Of a stretch of 39,882 bases of DNA, positions 26,709 to 36,071 are shown piece after piece (the first letter of the stretch is position 1; each line of letters starts with the position of its first letter). The stretch lies in contig JAHDBI010000003.1 in NCBI GenBank assembly GCA_020630475.1, positions 67,403 through 107,284 of the forward strand, given 5' to 3'. The DNA is from Saprospiraceae bacterium. Its GTDB lineage: Bacteria; Bacteroidota; Bacteroidia; Chitinophagales; Saprospiraceae. The translations under genes were made by a program, and so were the position numbers. The notes below the pieces were generated by a model. That model was not told the DNA's origin, searched no databases, and saw only the letters and a list, made by a program, of their open reading frames with translations.

Positions 26709-27899
26709 ATGCCGAATAAAAAACTAATCCTTTACGCACTTAGCTTCATTAACTTTACCCACATCATAGACTCTATGTTGATTATGCCTTTAGGGGACAT
26801 CTTTATAGAAGCCTTTGACATAGAAGCTTATCAATATAGTCGCTTGGTTTCTGCATACGCCTTTGCCGCTTTTCTTTCTGCTATTGTTAGTATTTTTTAC
26901 TTGGACAGATTTGACAGGAAAAAGTCTTTACTTTTTATCTATTCTGGTTTTATCATTGGAACTATTCTCTGCGCTTTCGCGAATAGTTATGAATTGCTTT
27001 TAACTGCCCGTTTTCTTACAGGAATGTTCGGCGGTATCATGGGTGCCTTAATCCTTGCAATTATTAGCGATCTATTTCAATTTGAAGAACGTGGATACGC
27101 CATGGGTGTTTTGATGTCTGCCTTCTCAGCCGCGGCTGCATTGGGCATTCCTTTTGGAATTTATCTAGCTGCAAAAGGGAGTTGGCAGCTTCCATTCAAG
27201 GTAATCGGATATTCAGGAATATTTATCAACCTGATGATTTTGATTTTCTTCCCATCCATCACGAGCCATTTAAAAGATCAATCTAAAAGCATTGAGTTCA
27301 AACAAACCTTACTACAAATCTTTAGTGACCAGAATCAAGTCAGAGCATTAATCGCGGGATTTGTTCTTGTGTTAGGACATTTTCTGATTATACCGTTTAT
27401 ATCACCATACATGATAAAGAATGTTGGTCTCGAACAAATCGAAATTTCTTATCAATTCTTTTTTGGCGGTTTAGCTACGATTATTACTGGACCTTTCATT
27501 GGGAAACTCACCGATCGTTTTGGAGTTCAAAAAATGTTTCTCCTTATCGTCCTTATAAGCATCATACCTACGTTGATCATCACCAACTTAGGACCATCCA
27601 CTTTGGTCACAGCGATAGCTGCTTCTGTTTTCTTTTTTGTTTTTGCGAGTGGTAGATTCATTCCTGCAAATGCGATCATTACTGCTGCTACGGGAACTAA
27701 AAATAGAGGAAGCTTCTTAAGTATGAAATCTTCCCTCCAACAATTGGCCATTGCTCTAGCGTCACTTTTCAGTGGTTTGATCGTAACTATAGAAAATGAT
27801 TCATATATAAGATATCCTATTGTAGGAGTCTTATCTGTCCTCATATGTATCAGTAGTATTTACTTTCTGAGAAAGTTGAATGTAGCCGATGGAAATTAA
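26709..27899 (+). CDS. Major facilitator superfamily transporter
   Basis: A 396-residue protein with 12 predicted membrane helices. The loop 2-3 signature reads YLDRFDRKKSLLF (GxxxDRxGRK type), and a second GKLTDRFGVQKMFL lies after helix 8. The layout resembles DHA1/AraJ-type drug or sugar efflux pumps; the substrate is not evident. It is divergent from the exported thioredoxin-like gene with a 72-nt gap, and its stop overlaps the convergent pseudouridine synthase by 4 nt (TTAA). Confidence 0.88.
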   Translation: MPNKKLILYALSFINFTHIIDSMLIMPLGDIFIEAFDIEAYQYSRLVSAYAFAAFLSAIVSIFYLDRFDRKKSLLFIYSGFIIGTILCAFANSYELLLTARFLTGMFGGIMGALILAIISDLFQFEERGYAMGVLMSAFSAAAALGIPFGIYLAAKGSWQLPFKVIGYSGIFINLMILIFFPSITSHLKDQSKSIEFKQTLLQIFSDQNQVRALIAGFVLVLGHFLIIPFISPYMIKNVGLEQIEISYQFFFGGLATIITGPFIGKLTDRFGVQKMFLLIVLISIIPTLIITNLGPSTLVTAIAASVFFFVFASGRFIPANAIITAATGTKNRGSFLSMKSSLQQLAIALASLFSGLIVTIENDSYIRYPIVGVLSVLICISSIYFLRKLNVADGN

Positions 27900-28603
27900 G
27901 TGAAGTGTTTGAGCATTATGATTTCTTGCTCCGTCAAATGCCTTGAAAAGCCTCTAGGCAAATCCTTCTTAGTCAAACCAGCATAATAAACTCTATCTAG
28001 CCTTTCAACAGAGTAATCCAGATGTTCAAATATCCTTCTGACAATTCTATTTTTTCCAATATGGATTTCTAAGCCAATATCTCTTTCCGTTTTATCCTTG
28101 ACATAGCTGACAGCATCAACCTCTGCCAACCCATCCTTAAGTTTTAATCCTTTACGAATTTTTTCCAGATCATTTTGCAGCAATGGTCGATCTAATTTCA
28201 CTTCGTAAATCTTCTTAACCATATGGCTAGGATGAGATAATTTTTTGGTTAAATCTCCGTCATTTGTCAACAACAACAAACCTGTTGTATTCCGATCTAA
28301 TCGCCCAACAGGATAAATTCTTTCTTTGACTTTTTGTTTCAATATGTCCATGACCGTTTTACGGTCTTGCTCATCAGATAAAGTGGTAATTACTCCAAAT
28401 GGTTTATTCATCAAAAGGTAAACCATTTTTTCTTCTGGCTTGATTTGCTTTCCTTTATATTCTACAACATCACCTTCTTCAACAAGAATAGCTGGATTTT
28501 TTTCAACCTCACCATTTACTTTTACCTCACCGTTCTTCACCAAATCTCCAGCTTTCCGCCTAGAGCAGATCCCACAATGAGCAACGTATTTATTTAAGCG
28601 CAT
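27896..28603 (-). CDS. rRNA pseudouridine synthase (RsuA/RluB/RluF family)
   Basis: A 235-residue protein. An N-terminal S4 RNA-binding domain (RLNKYVAHCGICSRRKAGDLV) precedes the RsuA-type catalytic domain with GRLDRNTTGLLLLTNDG; Asp103 is the nucleophile. It converts specific rRNA uridines to pseudouridine. Sequence alone does not settle which site, so I give no gene symbol. It follows dnaB by only 9 nt on the same strand and is probably co-transcribed with it. Confidence 0.93.
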   Translation of the reverse strand: MRLNKYVAHCGICSRRKAGDLVKNGEVKVNGEVEKNPAILVEEGDVVEYKGKQIKPEEKMVYLLMNKPFGVITTLSDEQDRKTVMDILKQKVKERIYPVGRLDRNTTGLLLLTNDGDLTKKLSHPSHMVKKIYEVKLDRPLLQNDLEKIRKGLKLKDGLAEVDAVSYVKDKTERDIGLEIHIGKNRIVRRIFEHLDYSVERLDRVYYAGLTKKDLPRGFSRHLTEQEIIMLKHFT

Positions 28604-28612
28604 TTGAAAAGA

Positions 28613-30130
28613 TTAGAATGGAGCGTTTTCTTCGTCGTCATTTAATTTAGATGGACGAGTTATGATTCCGGTTGCAAAAGGATCTTCCCCAATATCACCC
28701 ATTAAATCATTTGCAGAAATTCCATCTGGCTCAGCAAACTTCACAAAATCTTTGATGAATTTCAGTTCGACAGTTCCCAATGCACCATTTCTGTGCTTTG
28801 AGAGGATAATCTCTGCTAAATCTTTTGGTGCTTCAAAATCATCTTCTTTGTCATAATAATCTGGACGGAAGATAAACGTAACTATATCCGCATCTTGCTC
28901 GATCGCACCCGATTCCCTCAAATCAGAAAGTACTGGCTTTTTATCACCACCTCTTGTTTCTACCGCTCGACTTAATTGGGATAGAGCAATAACAGGAACA
29001 TCCAATTCTTTGGCTAGACCTTTAAGAGCTCTTGAAATCGAACTAATCTCTTGTTCCCTATTTCCTTTACTGGAATTCGTACCAGCTGACATTAATTGTA
29101 AGTAATCAATTACAATCAATGAAATACCGTGATTCTTTTTGAGTCTTCGACACTTTGCTCGTAATTCGAAAATATTAATCCCAGGAGTATCATCTATGTA
29201 AATCGGTAAATCCGAAAGTTTATCGACTGCAGCATGTAATCTTTTCCATTCATCCTCTGACATCTTTCCATTACGCAACTTTTTACCTTCAATCCCTGCC
29301 TCCATAGAAATGAGACGTTGGACTAACTGTTTGTTGGCCATCTCCAAAGAAAAAATAGCTACGGGATATTTAAATTCTGAAGCATTTTTAGCTAAGGATA
29401 AGGTAAATGCAGTTTTCCCCATACCAGGACGAGCAGCTATAATGATTAAATCCGAATTTTGCCATCCGCCAGTAATCTTATCCAACTCTTTAAACCCTGT
29501 AGTTACACCAGTTAGATCATCATCCTTCTGACTTACAGTTTCAATATCTTTTCTTAGTTCGACTGCAACGGGACCAACAGCGGTGTACCCCGTATTCATA
29601 TTTTGTGCAGTAATATCGTAAAGATGTTGCTCAGCTTCATCCAACATATCCAGTACATCCTTAGTATCGGCAAAAGCATCCTTAATCGTCAACGTCGATA
29701 CCCTAATTAATTCTCGCTGAATATATTTTTGGGCAATAATACGAGCATGGAATTCTATGTTAGCAGCAGAAGCTACTTTATTAGATAACTCCATTAAATA
29801 ATTTACACCCCCTATTTTATCTAGCTGTTCAGTCTTTTTTAGCGCTTCATGCACAGTTAGAATATCAATTGGCTGAGACTTATCAAAAAGCTCAACCATC
29901 GTTTCATAAATGATAGTATGGGCCGGACTGTAAAAACTTTCCTTTCGAAGCGTTTCTATAACGGCGGGTAATGCATCTTTATCTATAAGTATGGCACCCA
30001 GAACACCTTCCTCCAAAGGGATAGCCTGAGGTTGAACACGACCATAAACCAATTCGTTCACATCATTTTGTTGTTTGATGCCTTTCAGTTTACCTCCAGC
30101 GGTCTTTAAAGATTTGTTTGTTTCTGCCAT
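28613..30130 (-). CDS. dnaB: Replicative DNA helicase DnaB
   Basis: A 505-residue protein with the helical N-terminal domain (PQAIPLEEGVLGAILID), a linker, and the RecA-like C-terminal domain: Walker A ARPGMGKT (233-240), VIDYLQLM, and LSDLRESGAIEQDAD (DnaB signature). The hexamer unwinds the lagging-strand template at the fork. No intein interrupts it. The acidic C-terminal tail (DDEENAPF) is typical of Bacteroidetes homologues. The DNA upstream carries a DnaA-box cluster, so its expression or position may be tied to initiation. Confidence 0.97.
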   Translation of the reverse strand: MAETNKSLKTAGGKLKGIKQQNDVNELVYGRVQPQAIPLEEGVLGAILIDKDALPAVIETLRKESFYSPAHTIIYETMVELFDKSQPIDILTVHEALKKTEQLDKIGGVNYLMELSNKVASAANIEFHARIIAQKYIQRELIRVSTLTIKDAFADTKDVLDMLDEAEQHLYDITAQNMNTGYTAVGPVAVELRKDIETVSQKDDDLTGVTTGFKELDKITGGWQNSDLIIIAARPGMGKTAFTLSLAKNASEFKYPVAIFSLEMANKQLVQRLISMEAGIEGKKLRNGKMSEDEWKRLHAAVDKLSDLPIYIDDTPGINIFELRAKCRRLKKNHGISLIVIDYLQLMSAGTNSSKGNREQEISSISRALKGLAKELDVPVIALSQLSRAVETRGGDKKPVLSDLRESGAIEQDADIVTFIFRPDYYDKEDDFEAPKDLAEIILSKHRNGALGTVELKFIKDFVKFAEPDGISANDLMGDIGEDPFATGIITRPSKLNDDEENAPF

Positions 30131-30443
30131 AAATGAGTCGGGAACGTATTAAAAATAAACGTACTACAAAGCTAATAGTTCCTATCAATTATTTTTTTTT
30201 ATCGCTTGGCGTGAATGTGGAAAAGCTGTGGATAACAACACCTGTCTGTGGATAAACCAATTTATTCTAGCTCAAAACACCAATGAGTCTTTTAACTAAA
30301 TTGTAGTATACATTATACTTTTCTCTATGCAATATTGGATGGCGGATAACATTATAAAAAATACTATAAGTTAGTGTATATATAAGTTTATATAGTGTAA
30401 AACAATTATATGTAGTTTTTAAATATGAGATTCTAAAAATGAA
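30131..30443. other. Gene-free AT-rich region upstream of dnaB; candidate oriC or DnaA-controlled promoter
   Basis: No coding sequence is evident in this stretch. Its left part (30216-30255) holds three DnaA-box-like sites, and its right part (about 30290-30440) is very rich in A+T, with TATACATTATACTT and TATATATAAGTTTATATAG-type runs that would melt easily. DnaA sites beside an unwinding-prone tract are what a bacterial origin looks like. A promoter for dnaB must also lie here. Confidence 0.45.
30216..30255 (-). promoter_or_regulatory. DnaA-box cluster
   Basis: On the plus strand TGTGGAAAA (30216-30224), TGTGGATAA (30227-30235) and TGTGGATAA (30247-30255). The last two are exact complements of the consensus box TTATCCACA; the first has one change. 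All point the same way. The starts are 11 and 20 bp apart, about one and two helical turns, so DnaA molecules would line up on one face. A weaker site GGCGGATAA lies at 30341-30349. Confidence 0.65.
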
Positions 30444-30473
30444 AAGGTCGAAGCATAAAAATACTTCGACCTT
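30444..30473 (-). terminator. Intrinsic terminator of the coiled-coil protein gene
   Basis: A perfect 10-bp stem AAGGTCGAAG/CTTCGACCTT with a 10-nt loop. Read on the minus strand it is followed by TTTTCATTTTT. It lies 23 nt past the stop of the gene at 30497-31165. Confidence 0.85.
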
Positions 30474-30496
30474 GTTGATATGTTTATTTGAGAGGC

Positions 30497-31165
30497 TTAA
30501 CCTTCTTTCCCTACACTATTCAACCTTTCTGTAACCTCTTGAACTTTTTCCGTTTGAGCTTCTAATTCGGCTTTTTTGTTATCCTGCTCGATAAGATTAT
30601 TTTCTATTCCCTCTTCAGCTTTTCTAATCTTCTCATTAGCCTTTTCAATATCCTTATGGAGATCTTTGTTTTTCTTCTCTAGCTTAGATAAGTCTTTGTT
30701 CAAGTCTTTAAGTTTATCCTCTTCATCTTTTAATTCTTCCATGATGACTTCTTTCGTCAACATAATTCGAAAATCTCTTAAAAAGAATTCAGCTCCTTCA
30801 GCCTCTTTAGGAGTATCATCGCTAGAAACAAAACTTGATCCGTTGTCTATCCATAAAGACAAGGTACTTTGATCCTTACCTTCTTCGATTTTAGAGAATA
30901 TGTTTACTAGGCTTGCTCCTGAGATCGCTGGAATCCTCACTTGTTCCATATAATGCTCTTTGGCTTTTTTATTATGCTCAACCTTTCCGTGTTCTTTTAA
31001 GTACTTTTTCCAGTACTTTTCAGTCATTTTCTTATCGGCCCCATCAATGGTCACAGAAAAAGCCGTATTTGCGCCTAAGCTCATTGATTTTGCTCTTTCA
31101 GATACCTGCGCAAAACTTGATGCGGCAATAAAGCACATTAGAATTAGAGATATAAAGAATTTCAT
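30497..31165 (-). CDS. Exported coiled-coil protein of unknown function
   Basis: A 222-residue protein. Signal peptide 1-19 (ASSFAQ). Residues ~25-135 form a mixed domain (MSLGANTAFSVTIDGADKKM, then ISGASLVNIFSKIEEG). Residues ~140-215 are a Lys/Glu-rich coiled coil with heptad Leu/Ile (LKDLNKDLSKLEKKNKDL). It is monocistronic, with its own strong terminator downstream. The 200 nt upstream up to the ABC transporter hold no gene, only AT-rich DNA and a short palindrome GTAAATGTTTAC at 31185-31196. Confidence 0.7.
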   Translation of the reverse strand: MKFFISLILMCFIAASSFAQVSERAKSMSLGANTAFSVTIDGADKKMTEKYWKKYLKEHGKVEHNKKAKEHYMEQVRIPAISGASLVNIFSKIEEGKDQSTLSLWIDNGSSFVSSDDTPKEAEGAEFFLRDFRIMLTKEVIMEELKDEEDKLKDLNKDLSKLEKKNKDLHKDIEKANEKIRKAEEGIENNLIEQDNKKAELEAQTEKVQEVTERLNSVGKEG

Positions 31166-31365
31166 TGTATCGTTTTTAGTTTTTGTAAATGTTTACTCCT
31201 TTAAGACTTCTTTACTACTCGTGGTAACATTAAAAAATTCCTAAATATTCGTTAAATAAAATAATCAAAGACATTAAGTTATGTCGAAGAATAACTCTAT
31301 CTAGTAGAAAAATAAAGATTTTTATCCTAAGTTTTGAGAATCTTGAACCACCATACATCAAATTA

Positions 31366-32274
31366 ATGAATATACTCTCGCTTAAAAATGTTGTGAAGCG
31401 TTATCACAACCACACTGCTGTCGATGACGTCAGCTTCGACATTCCTAAAGGAAGCATCTTTGGATTACTTGGCCCAAATGGCGCCGGTAAAACTTCACTA
31501 ATTCGTATCATCACCTCGATTACCGCTGCCGACGAAGGTCAGGTTTTGTTAGATGGTGAGGTGCTGAATAGCTATCATCCCTCTCAGATCGGTTATTTGC
31601 CGGAGGAAAGAGGGCTTTATAAAAAAATGAAAGTAGGTGAACATTTACTTTACCTAGCTCAACTTAAGGGCTTATCCTACAAAGATGCAAAATCCAAGAT
31701 CCAGCATTGGATGAATAAATTCGAAATTCAAGATTGGTGGGACAAGAAAATAGAGGAACTGTCTAAAGGAATGCAACAAAAGATACAGTTCATTGCTACA
31801 GTTCTTCATGAACCAAAACTGATTATCCTTGATGAACCTTTTACAGGTTTAGATCCCGTCAATACTAATTTGATTAAAGAAGAAATTCACGAATTGAATA
31901 GAAACGGATGTAGCATTATATTCTCTACACATAGAATGGAGCAGGTAGAAGAAATATGTACTGATATCATATTAATTAATCAGGGTCAAAAAGTGATTGA
32001 AGGTAGAGTGGACAAGATAAAAGAGTCAAATAAAGAGAACTTGTATGTTATTGAATTTGATGGAAAACTTCCAGAAAACATAGATAGAAGTCATTTCGAA
32101 ATTGTTGAAGACACCAACAAAAAATTGGTCATCAAGATTAAAGATGGTCACGATTCAAATGAATTTTTATTGGCGTTGATCAATTCAGGAATTCATATCA
32201 AAGCGTATCAGGAAATACTGCCTTCTTTAAATGAAATTTTCATCAACATTGTAGAAAACTCGAATCATGAATAA
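31366..32274 (+). CDS. ABC transporter ATP-binding protein (NatA-like)
   Basis: A 302-residue ATPase: Walker A GPNGAGKT (36-43), signature LSKGM (132-136), Walker B LIILDEP (152-158) and the switch His in STHRMEQ. After ~220 residues there is a C-terminal extension as in NatA/YhaQ-type export ATPases. It overlaps the permease gene by 8 nt (ATGAATAA), so both subunits are probably made in equal amounts. Substrate unknown; the family includes sodium and peptide exporters. Confidence 0.93.
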   Translation: MNILSLKNVVKRYHNHTAVDDVSFDIPKGSIFGLLGPNGAGKTSLIRIITSITAADEGQVLLDGEVLNSYHPSQIGYLPEERGLYKKMKVGEHLLYLAQLKGLSYKDAKSKIQHWMNKFEIQDWWDKKIEELSKGMQQKIQFIATVLHEPKLIILDEPFTGLDPVNTNLIKEEIHELNRNGCSIIFSTHRMEQVEEICTDIILINQGQKVIEGRVDKIKESNKENLYVIEFDGKLPENIDRSHFEIVEDTNKKLVIKIKDGHDSNEFLLALINSGIHIKAYQEILPSLNEIFINIVENSNHE

Positions 32275-33595
32275 ACTTTGGTTAATTGTACAACGAGAAT
32301 ATCTAACTCGAGTAACTAAGAAAACATTTATTCTAACTACCCTGCTTACCCCTTTAGGTATTTTAGTTTTCACCTTGGTGGCTGGATTAATTTTCTCTTA
32401 CGACACGGACAAAACTCAGAAAATTGCTATCGTCGATTCGAGTCAATTGCTCAACGAAAATTTCGAAAGTGCTCATAATGTAACTTACGAATTCTCTAAC
32501 AAGGATTTAGATACACTTAAAGCCATGACCTTAAGAAAGGAATATGATGGTGTTCTATATATTCCATCTTTAGATAGCCTTAATTCTAAAAGACACCAGA
32601 TATTCTATTATTCTGATGATAAATTATCACTAGAAACTTCCATGAATATTCGAGACAAAGTAAAAGCTCGAATCAAAGATTATAAGATCGTCAAAATGGG
32701 AATTGACCCTTCAAAACTAGACAATCTTAAAATTAGTGTATCCTTAGACCCTGAACCAATATCTGACAATGTAGAGGATACAAGCAGTATGTCTACCGTT
32801 GTCGGTTCTATTCTTGGAGGTGTTATGGGTTACTTGATGTTCTTTATCATCCTGTTCTATGGCATGATGGTTCTAAAGAGTGTTATGGAAGAAAAGACAA
32901 ACCGTATAGTCGAAATCATAATTTCTTCGGTGAAGCCATTTCAGCTGATGCTTGGAAAAATTATAGGTATAGGTGGTGTTGGATTTACGCAAATTGCTAT
33001 TTGGTGTATTCTTGTTCCATTGATGCTCATTCCGGCGCAGCTAATTTTTGGTATTGACACCAGTTCAATCCCAACTGAGGGGCTAGATCCTGAACAACTT
33101 CAACAGCAAATGAATGATGCGGCTGGATTTGGATATAATGATATTATGTCCGAGTTAAAATCTCAAAACTGGCTTATGATTATACCGCTGTTTATATTCT
33201 ATTTTTTAGGAGGGTATTTCATTTACACTTCATTATTTGCAGCTGTGGGTTCAGCCATAGGAGATGACATTAATGAATCTAACGCCTTAATGATGCCGAT
33301 TATGATGCCAATTATTTTGGCGGTATACATCATGTTTAGGGTTGTTGCCTTGCCTCAAAGTAATCTAGCGATTTGGTCATCTATATTTCCATTAACGTCA
33401 CCAATTATAATGCCCGCAAGGTTAGCTGCTGGGGTTCCAGTTTGGCAATTGTTAGCAAGTATGGCCTGTCTTATACTTAGTTGTGTATTCTTTATTTGGC
33501 TCTCTGGGCGAATTTATAGAGTGGGTATTCTTATGTATGGGAAAAAGGCAAGCTTCAAAGAACTGGCTAAATGGATTTTTTATAAATCAAATTAA
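32267..33595 (+). CDS. ABC-2 type permease (NatB/YhaP-like)
   Basis: A 442-residue membrane subunit. One N-terminal helix (LTTLLTPLGILVFTLVAGL) is followed by a ~140-residue extracytoplasmic domain (IAIVDSSQLL, LDSLNSKRHQIFYYSDD). Five or so C-terminal helices follow, with the EEKTNRIVEIIISSVKPFQL coupling segment characteristic of ABC2_membrane_3 exporters. It partners the ATPase just upstream. Its stop overlaps that of the convergent reductase by 4 nt (TTAA) with no terminator between. Confidence 0.92.
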   Translation: MNKLWLIVQREYLTRVTKKTFILTTLLTPLGILVFTLVAGLIFSYDTDKTQKIAIVDSSQLLNENFESAHNVTYEFSNKDLDTLKAMTLRKEYDGVLYIPSLDSLNSKRHQIFYYSDDKLSLETSMNIRDKVKARIKDYKIVKMGIDPSKLDNLKISVSLDPEPISDNVEDTSSMSTVVGSILGGVMGYLMFFIILFYGMMVLKSVMEEKTNRIVEIIISSVKPFQLMLGKIIGIGGVGFTQIAIWCILVPLMLIPAQLIFGIDTSSIPTEGLDPEQLQQQMNDAAGFGYNDIMSELKSQNWLMIIPLFIFYFLGGYFIYTSLFAAVGSAIGDDINESNALMMPIMMPIILAVYIMFRVVALPQSNLAIWSSIFPLTSPIIMPARLAAGVPVWQLLASMACLILSCVFFIWLSGRIYRVGILMYGKKASFKELAKWIFYKSN

Positions 33596-34647
33596 TCGAT
33601 ATCGTAACTGATAGAAACTGAGGTGCTCGTGGGTTTTGCTTGACAGGTAAGAATTAAACCAGCATCAATTTCGTCTTGATCTAGTGCATAACACTGTTCC
33701 ATTTCGACTGTGCCTGAATCCAATTGAGCAACGCAAGAAGAACATGAGCCACTCATGCAAGAATAAGGTGCTTCGATATCCTTTTCAATAAGGCTATCTA
33801 ATATGGTTTCTGATTGTGCTTGCTCTATGATGTAGTCGGTTCCTTCAAGAACAACTTCAATTTTCGAAAAGCCGTCTTTCACCTTCGCTTCAGATTTATT
33901 ATTTGGTATGTCTGTTTTTCCTATGAAATATTCCTGTCGAATATTTGATTTAGCAACGGATTGATCTAATAAATAAGATTTCAAAGTGTCTATCATATTT
34001 CCAGGGCCACACAAGTAATAGATACTTTCTATTTTTGGATTTAAATTATCTTCTAATGCTTCGGCAAAATTTTCTGGATTAATACGCCCTACTCTTCCAT
34101 TCCACGAAAGTGGAAAAACATCAATCCTACTCAAAAAATGAATCACCTTAAATTGACCTTGATGATGTCTTTCTAATTGATCTAGCTTTTCCTTAAAAAT
34201 GACATCTTCTTGAGTCTTATTTCCATATAAGAGAATGACATTACTCTTGGGTTCATTTTCCAAAACATTGTAAATCATACTCATGATTGGTGTTATTCCG
34301 CTACCGCCGGCAATAAAGACGTGTTGACGTCTCAGAGACTCATCAGTTTTGCAAATAAATCGTCCTTGAGGTTTTACTAATTGAATTTCCTGACCCTCCT
34401 TGAAGTGATCATGAATATAATTGGAAACTATTCCACGGTCAACTCGCTTAACGGTAAAAGCCATTACTTCGGCTTGAGGATCAGATGCTATGGAGTAAGC
34501 ACGACGATGTTCGACATCATCAATATTGACCAGGATAGTAATGTATTGCCCAGATTTAAAATCAAAAGATGGATTGGGTTTATTAAAGAAAATACTAATC
34601 GTATCAGTAGTATTTTTTTCAATTTTTGTAATGACAACTTTCTCCAT
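33592..34647 (-). CDS. PaaE-like ferredoxin-NAD(P)H reductase with 2Fe-2S domain
   Basis: A 351-residue protein in three parts: an FAD-binding barrel (HRRAYSIAS), an NAD(P)-binding domain (GGSGITPIMSMI, YLCGPGNM), and a plant-type ferredoxin domain with Cys297, Cys302, Cys305 and Cys335 (CX4CX2CX29C). It passes electrons from NAD(P)H to an oxygenase or desaturase. The phenylacetate oxygenase genes it is named for are absent here, so a fatty-acid desaturase or hydroxylase partner elsewhere is just as likely. Confidence 0.9.
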   Translation of the reverse strand: MEKVVITKIEKNTTDTISIFFNKPNPSFDFKSGQYITILVNIDDVEHRRAYSIASDPQAEVMAFTVKRVDRGIVSNYIHDHFKEGQEIQLVKPQGRFICKTDESLRRQHVFIAGGSGITPIMSMIYNVLENEPKSNVILLYGNKTQEDVIFKEKLDQLERHHQGQFKVIHFLSRIDVFPLSWNGRVGRINPENFAEALEDNLNPKIESIYYLCGPGNMIDTLKSYLLDQSVAKSNIRQEYFIGKTDIPNNKSEAKVKDGFSKIEVVLEGTDYIIEQAQSETILDSLIEKDIEAPYSCMSGSCSSCVAQLDSGTVEMEQCYALDQDEIDAGLILTCQAKPTSTSVSISYDID

Positions 34648-34715
34648 TTAGCAGTTTTTTAGGAATGAAAAGTGAATTAAATAGAATCACTTATTTTTAC
34701 GTCCAATTGAGCAAT

Positions 34716-34723
34716 CAAATGTA
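34716..34723 (-). promoter_or_regulatory. Possible -7 box (TACATTTG) for the reductase gene
   Basis: A TAnnTTTG match on the minus strand 68 nt before the reductase start. No clear -33 box; low confidence. Confidence 0.25.
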
Positions 34724-34727
34724 TTAA

Positions 34728-35447
34728 ATGGCACAGACTTTATCTATTATTATTCCGGCGTATAATGAGGAAAACACTATAGCAAACATCCTCAATAAAG
34801 TACGAGAAGTTGTTCTGATTGGTGGAATGAAAAAAGAAATCATTGTCGTCAATGATTGTTCGTCCGATAACACTGCAAGCATCGTTGAACAATATATAAA
34901 AGATCATCCAGAAGATCTCATTCAGTTTTATCAGCATGATAAGAATCAAGGAAAAGGTGCAGCCTTACACACTGGAATAAAAGAAGCTAAAGGCGATTAT
35001 ATCATTGTTCAAGACGCTGACTTAGAATATGATCCTAAAGAGTTCAATCTTTTATTACAGCCCATTCAGGATGGATTTGCAGATGTAGTTTACGGCTCTA
35101 GGTTTTTAGGTGGAAAAGCTCATAGAATATTATTTTACTGGCATTCCATCGGAAATCAATTGCTTACGCGAATGTCAAACATGTTTACAAATCTGAATCT
35201 TACAGATATGGAAACCTGTTATAAAATGTGGCGTGCCGATATTGTACAAGGTCTCACTTTGAAAGAGAAAAGATTTGGCTTTGAGCCAGAAGTCACCGCA
35301 AAGGTTTCTAGAATTAAAAACATTAGAATCTACGAAGTGGGTATTTCTTATTATGGAAGAACTTATGATGAAGGCAAAAAGATAAACTGGAAAGATGGAG
35401 TCAGTGCTATATACTGTATCTTGAAATATAATCTATGGTCTAAATAG
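34728..35447 (+). CDS. Family 2 glycosyltransferase, dolichyl/polyprenyl-phosphate mannose synthase-like
   Basis: A 239-residue GT-A fold enzyme: [13 protein letters not shown] at the start, VNDCSSDNT (nucleotide binding), QDADLEYDP (DxD-like metal site), VYGSRFLGG and the late [19 protein letters not shown]. These match DPM1-like enzymes that move a sugar from a nucleotide to a polyprenyl phosphate. There are no C-terminal membrane helices, so it is probably a peripheral membrane protein. It converges with LysE, overlapping it by 8 nt. Confidence 0.92.
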   Translation: MAQTLSIIIPAYNEENTIANILNKVREVVLIGGMKKEIIVVNDCSSDNTASIVEQYIKDHPEDLIQFYQHDKNQGKGAALHTGIKEAKGDYIIVQDADLEYDPKEFNLLLQPIQDGFADVVYGSRFLGGKAHRILFYWHSIGNQLLTRMSNMFTNLNLTDMETCYKMWRADIVQGLTLKEKRFGFEPEVTAKVSRIKNIRIYEVGISYYGRTYDEGKKINWKDGVSAIYCILKYNLWSK

Positions 35448-36057
35448 ACTGTAGAATTAAAAAAACTCCAAATCCCAATAGTCCAAGCCCTGCAATTCTT
35501 GAAAACCAAGTGATCTGTTTTTGCTTCAACTTTTTTCTAATCATTTTTGCGATGAGAACTTTCAGGCTATCTGTCAAAATGATCGTAGCAAATATACTAC
35601 ATAAGAAAATCGTGGATTGTTGATTTGTGCACTGCCTTCCTATAACATAAGTTGATATAATTCCAATCCAAAATATAAAGGTGAAAGGATTAACAGTATT
35701 GACTAAAAAGCCTTTCATAAAAAAAACTATATATGATTTAGCTGTCGCACGAACAGCTTTATAGTCCAAATCAATTTTACTAAAAAAACTACCTATACCA
35801 AACATGATAAACACCGCACCTCCTATTAAGCCCATCCAATAATTAAAACGCTCCCCTTGAATGACTGTGTCTAAGCTATTAATGAAAACAAAGCTCAAAA
35901 GGATAATAATTAAATCACTTATCCATACACCCGTTCCTAAAACTATACCCGCCTTAAATCCTCGTTCGATCGAAGTTTGCGTTAGAGCAATAAAAATTGG
36001 ACCTAATAAAATCGCCAACCCAAGTCCTGCCAATATTCCTTCTAAAACAAATTGCAT
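35440..36057 (-). CDS. LysE/RhtB-family amino-acid exporter
   Basis: A 205-residue membrane protein with about six helices. The N-terminal [21 protein letters not shown] and GTGVWISD follow the LysE/RhtB pattern (GPxxxxxxxxxxxxG..aG...G). A central basic loop and [10 protein letters not shown] are also typical. It likely exports an amino acid or derivative; which one is unknown. It is the last gene of the run DUF6089-yjbQ-lysE, 14 nt after yjbQ. Confidence 0.87.
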   Translation of the reverse strand: MQFVLEGILAGLGLAILLGPIFIALTQTSIERGFKAGIVLGTGVWISDLIIILLSFVFINSLDTVIQGERFNYWMGLIGGAVFIMFGIGSFFSKIDLDYKAVRATAKSYIVFFMKGFLVNTVNPFTFIFWIGIISTYVIGRQCTNQQSTIFLCSIFATIILTDSLKVLIAKMIRKKLKQKQITWFSRIAGLGLLGFGVFLILQSI

Positions 36058-36071
36058 GATTTAGTTTTACC

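Noticed and set aside
31185..31196. Palindrome GTAAATGTTTAC as an operator
   Set aside because: Short and AT-rich in an AT-rich gap; chance occurrence is likely and no matching regulator is adjacent.
34668..34695. Hairpin AAGTGA/TCACTT followed by ATTTTT as a plus-strand terminator
   Set aside because: The stem is only 6 bp with an 11-nt loop, and it lies in a divergent promoter region with no upstream plus-strand transcript.
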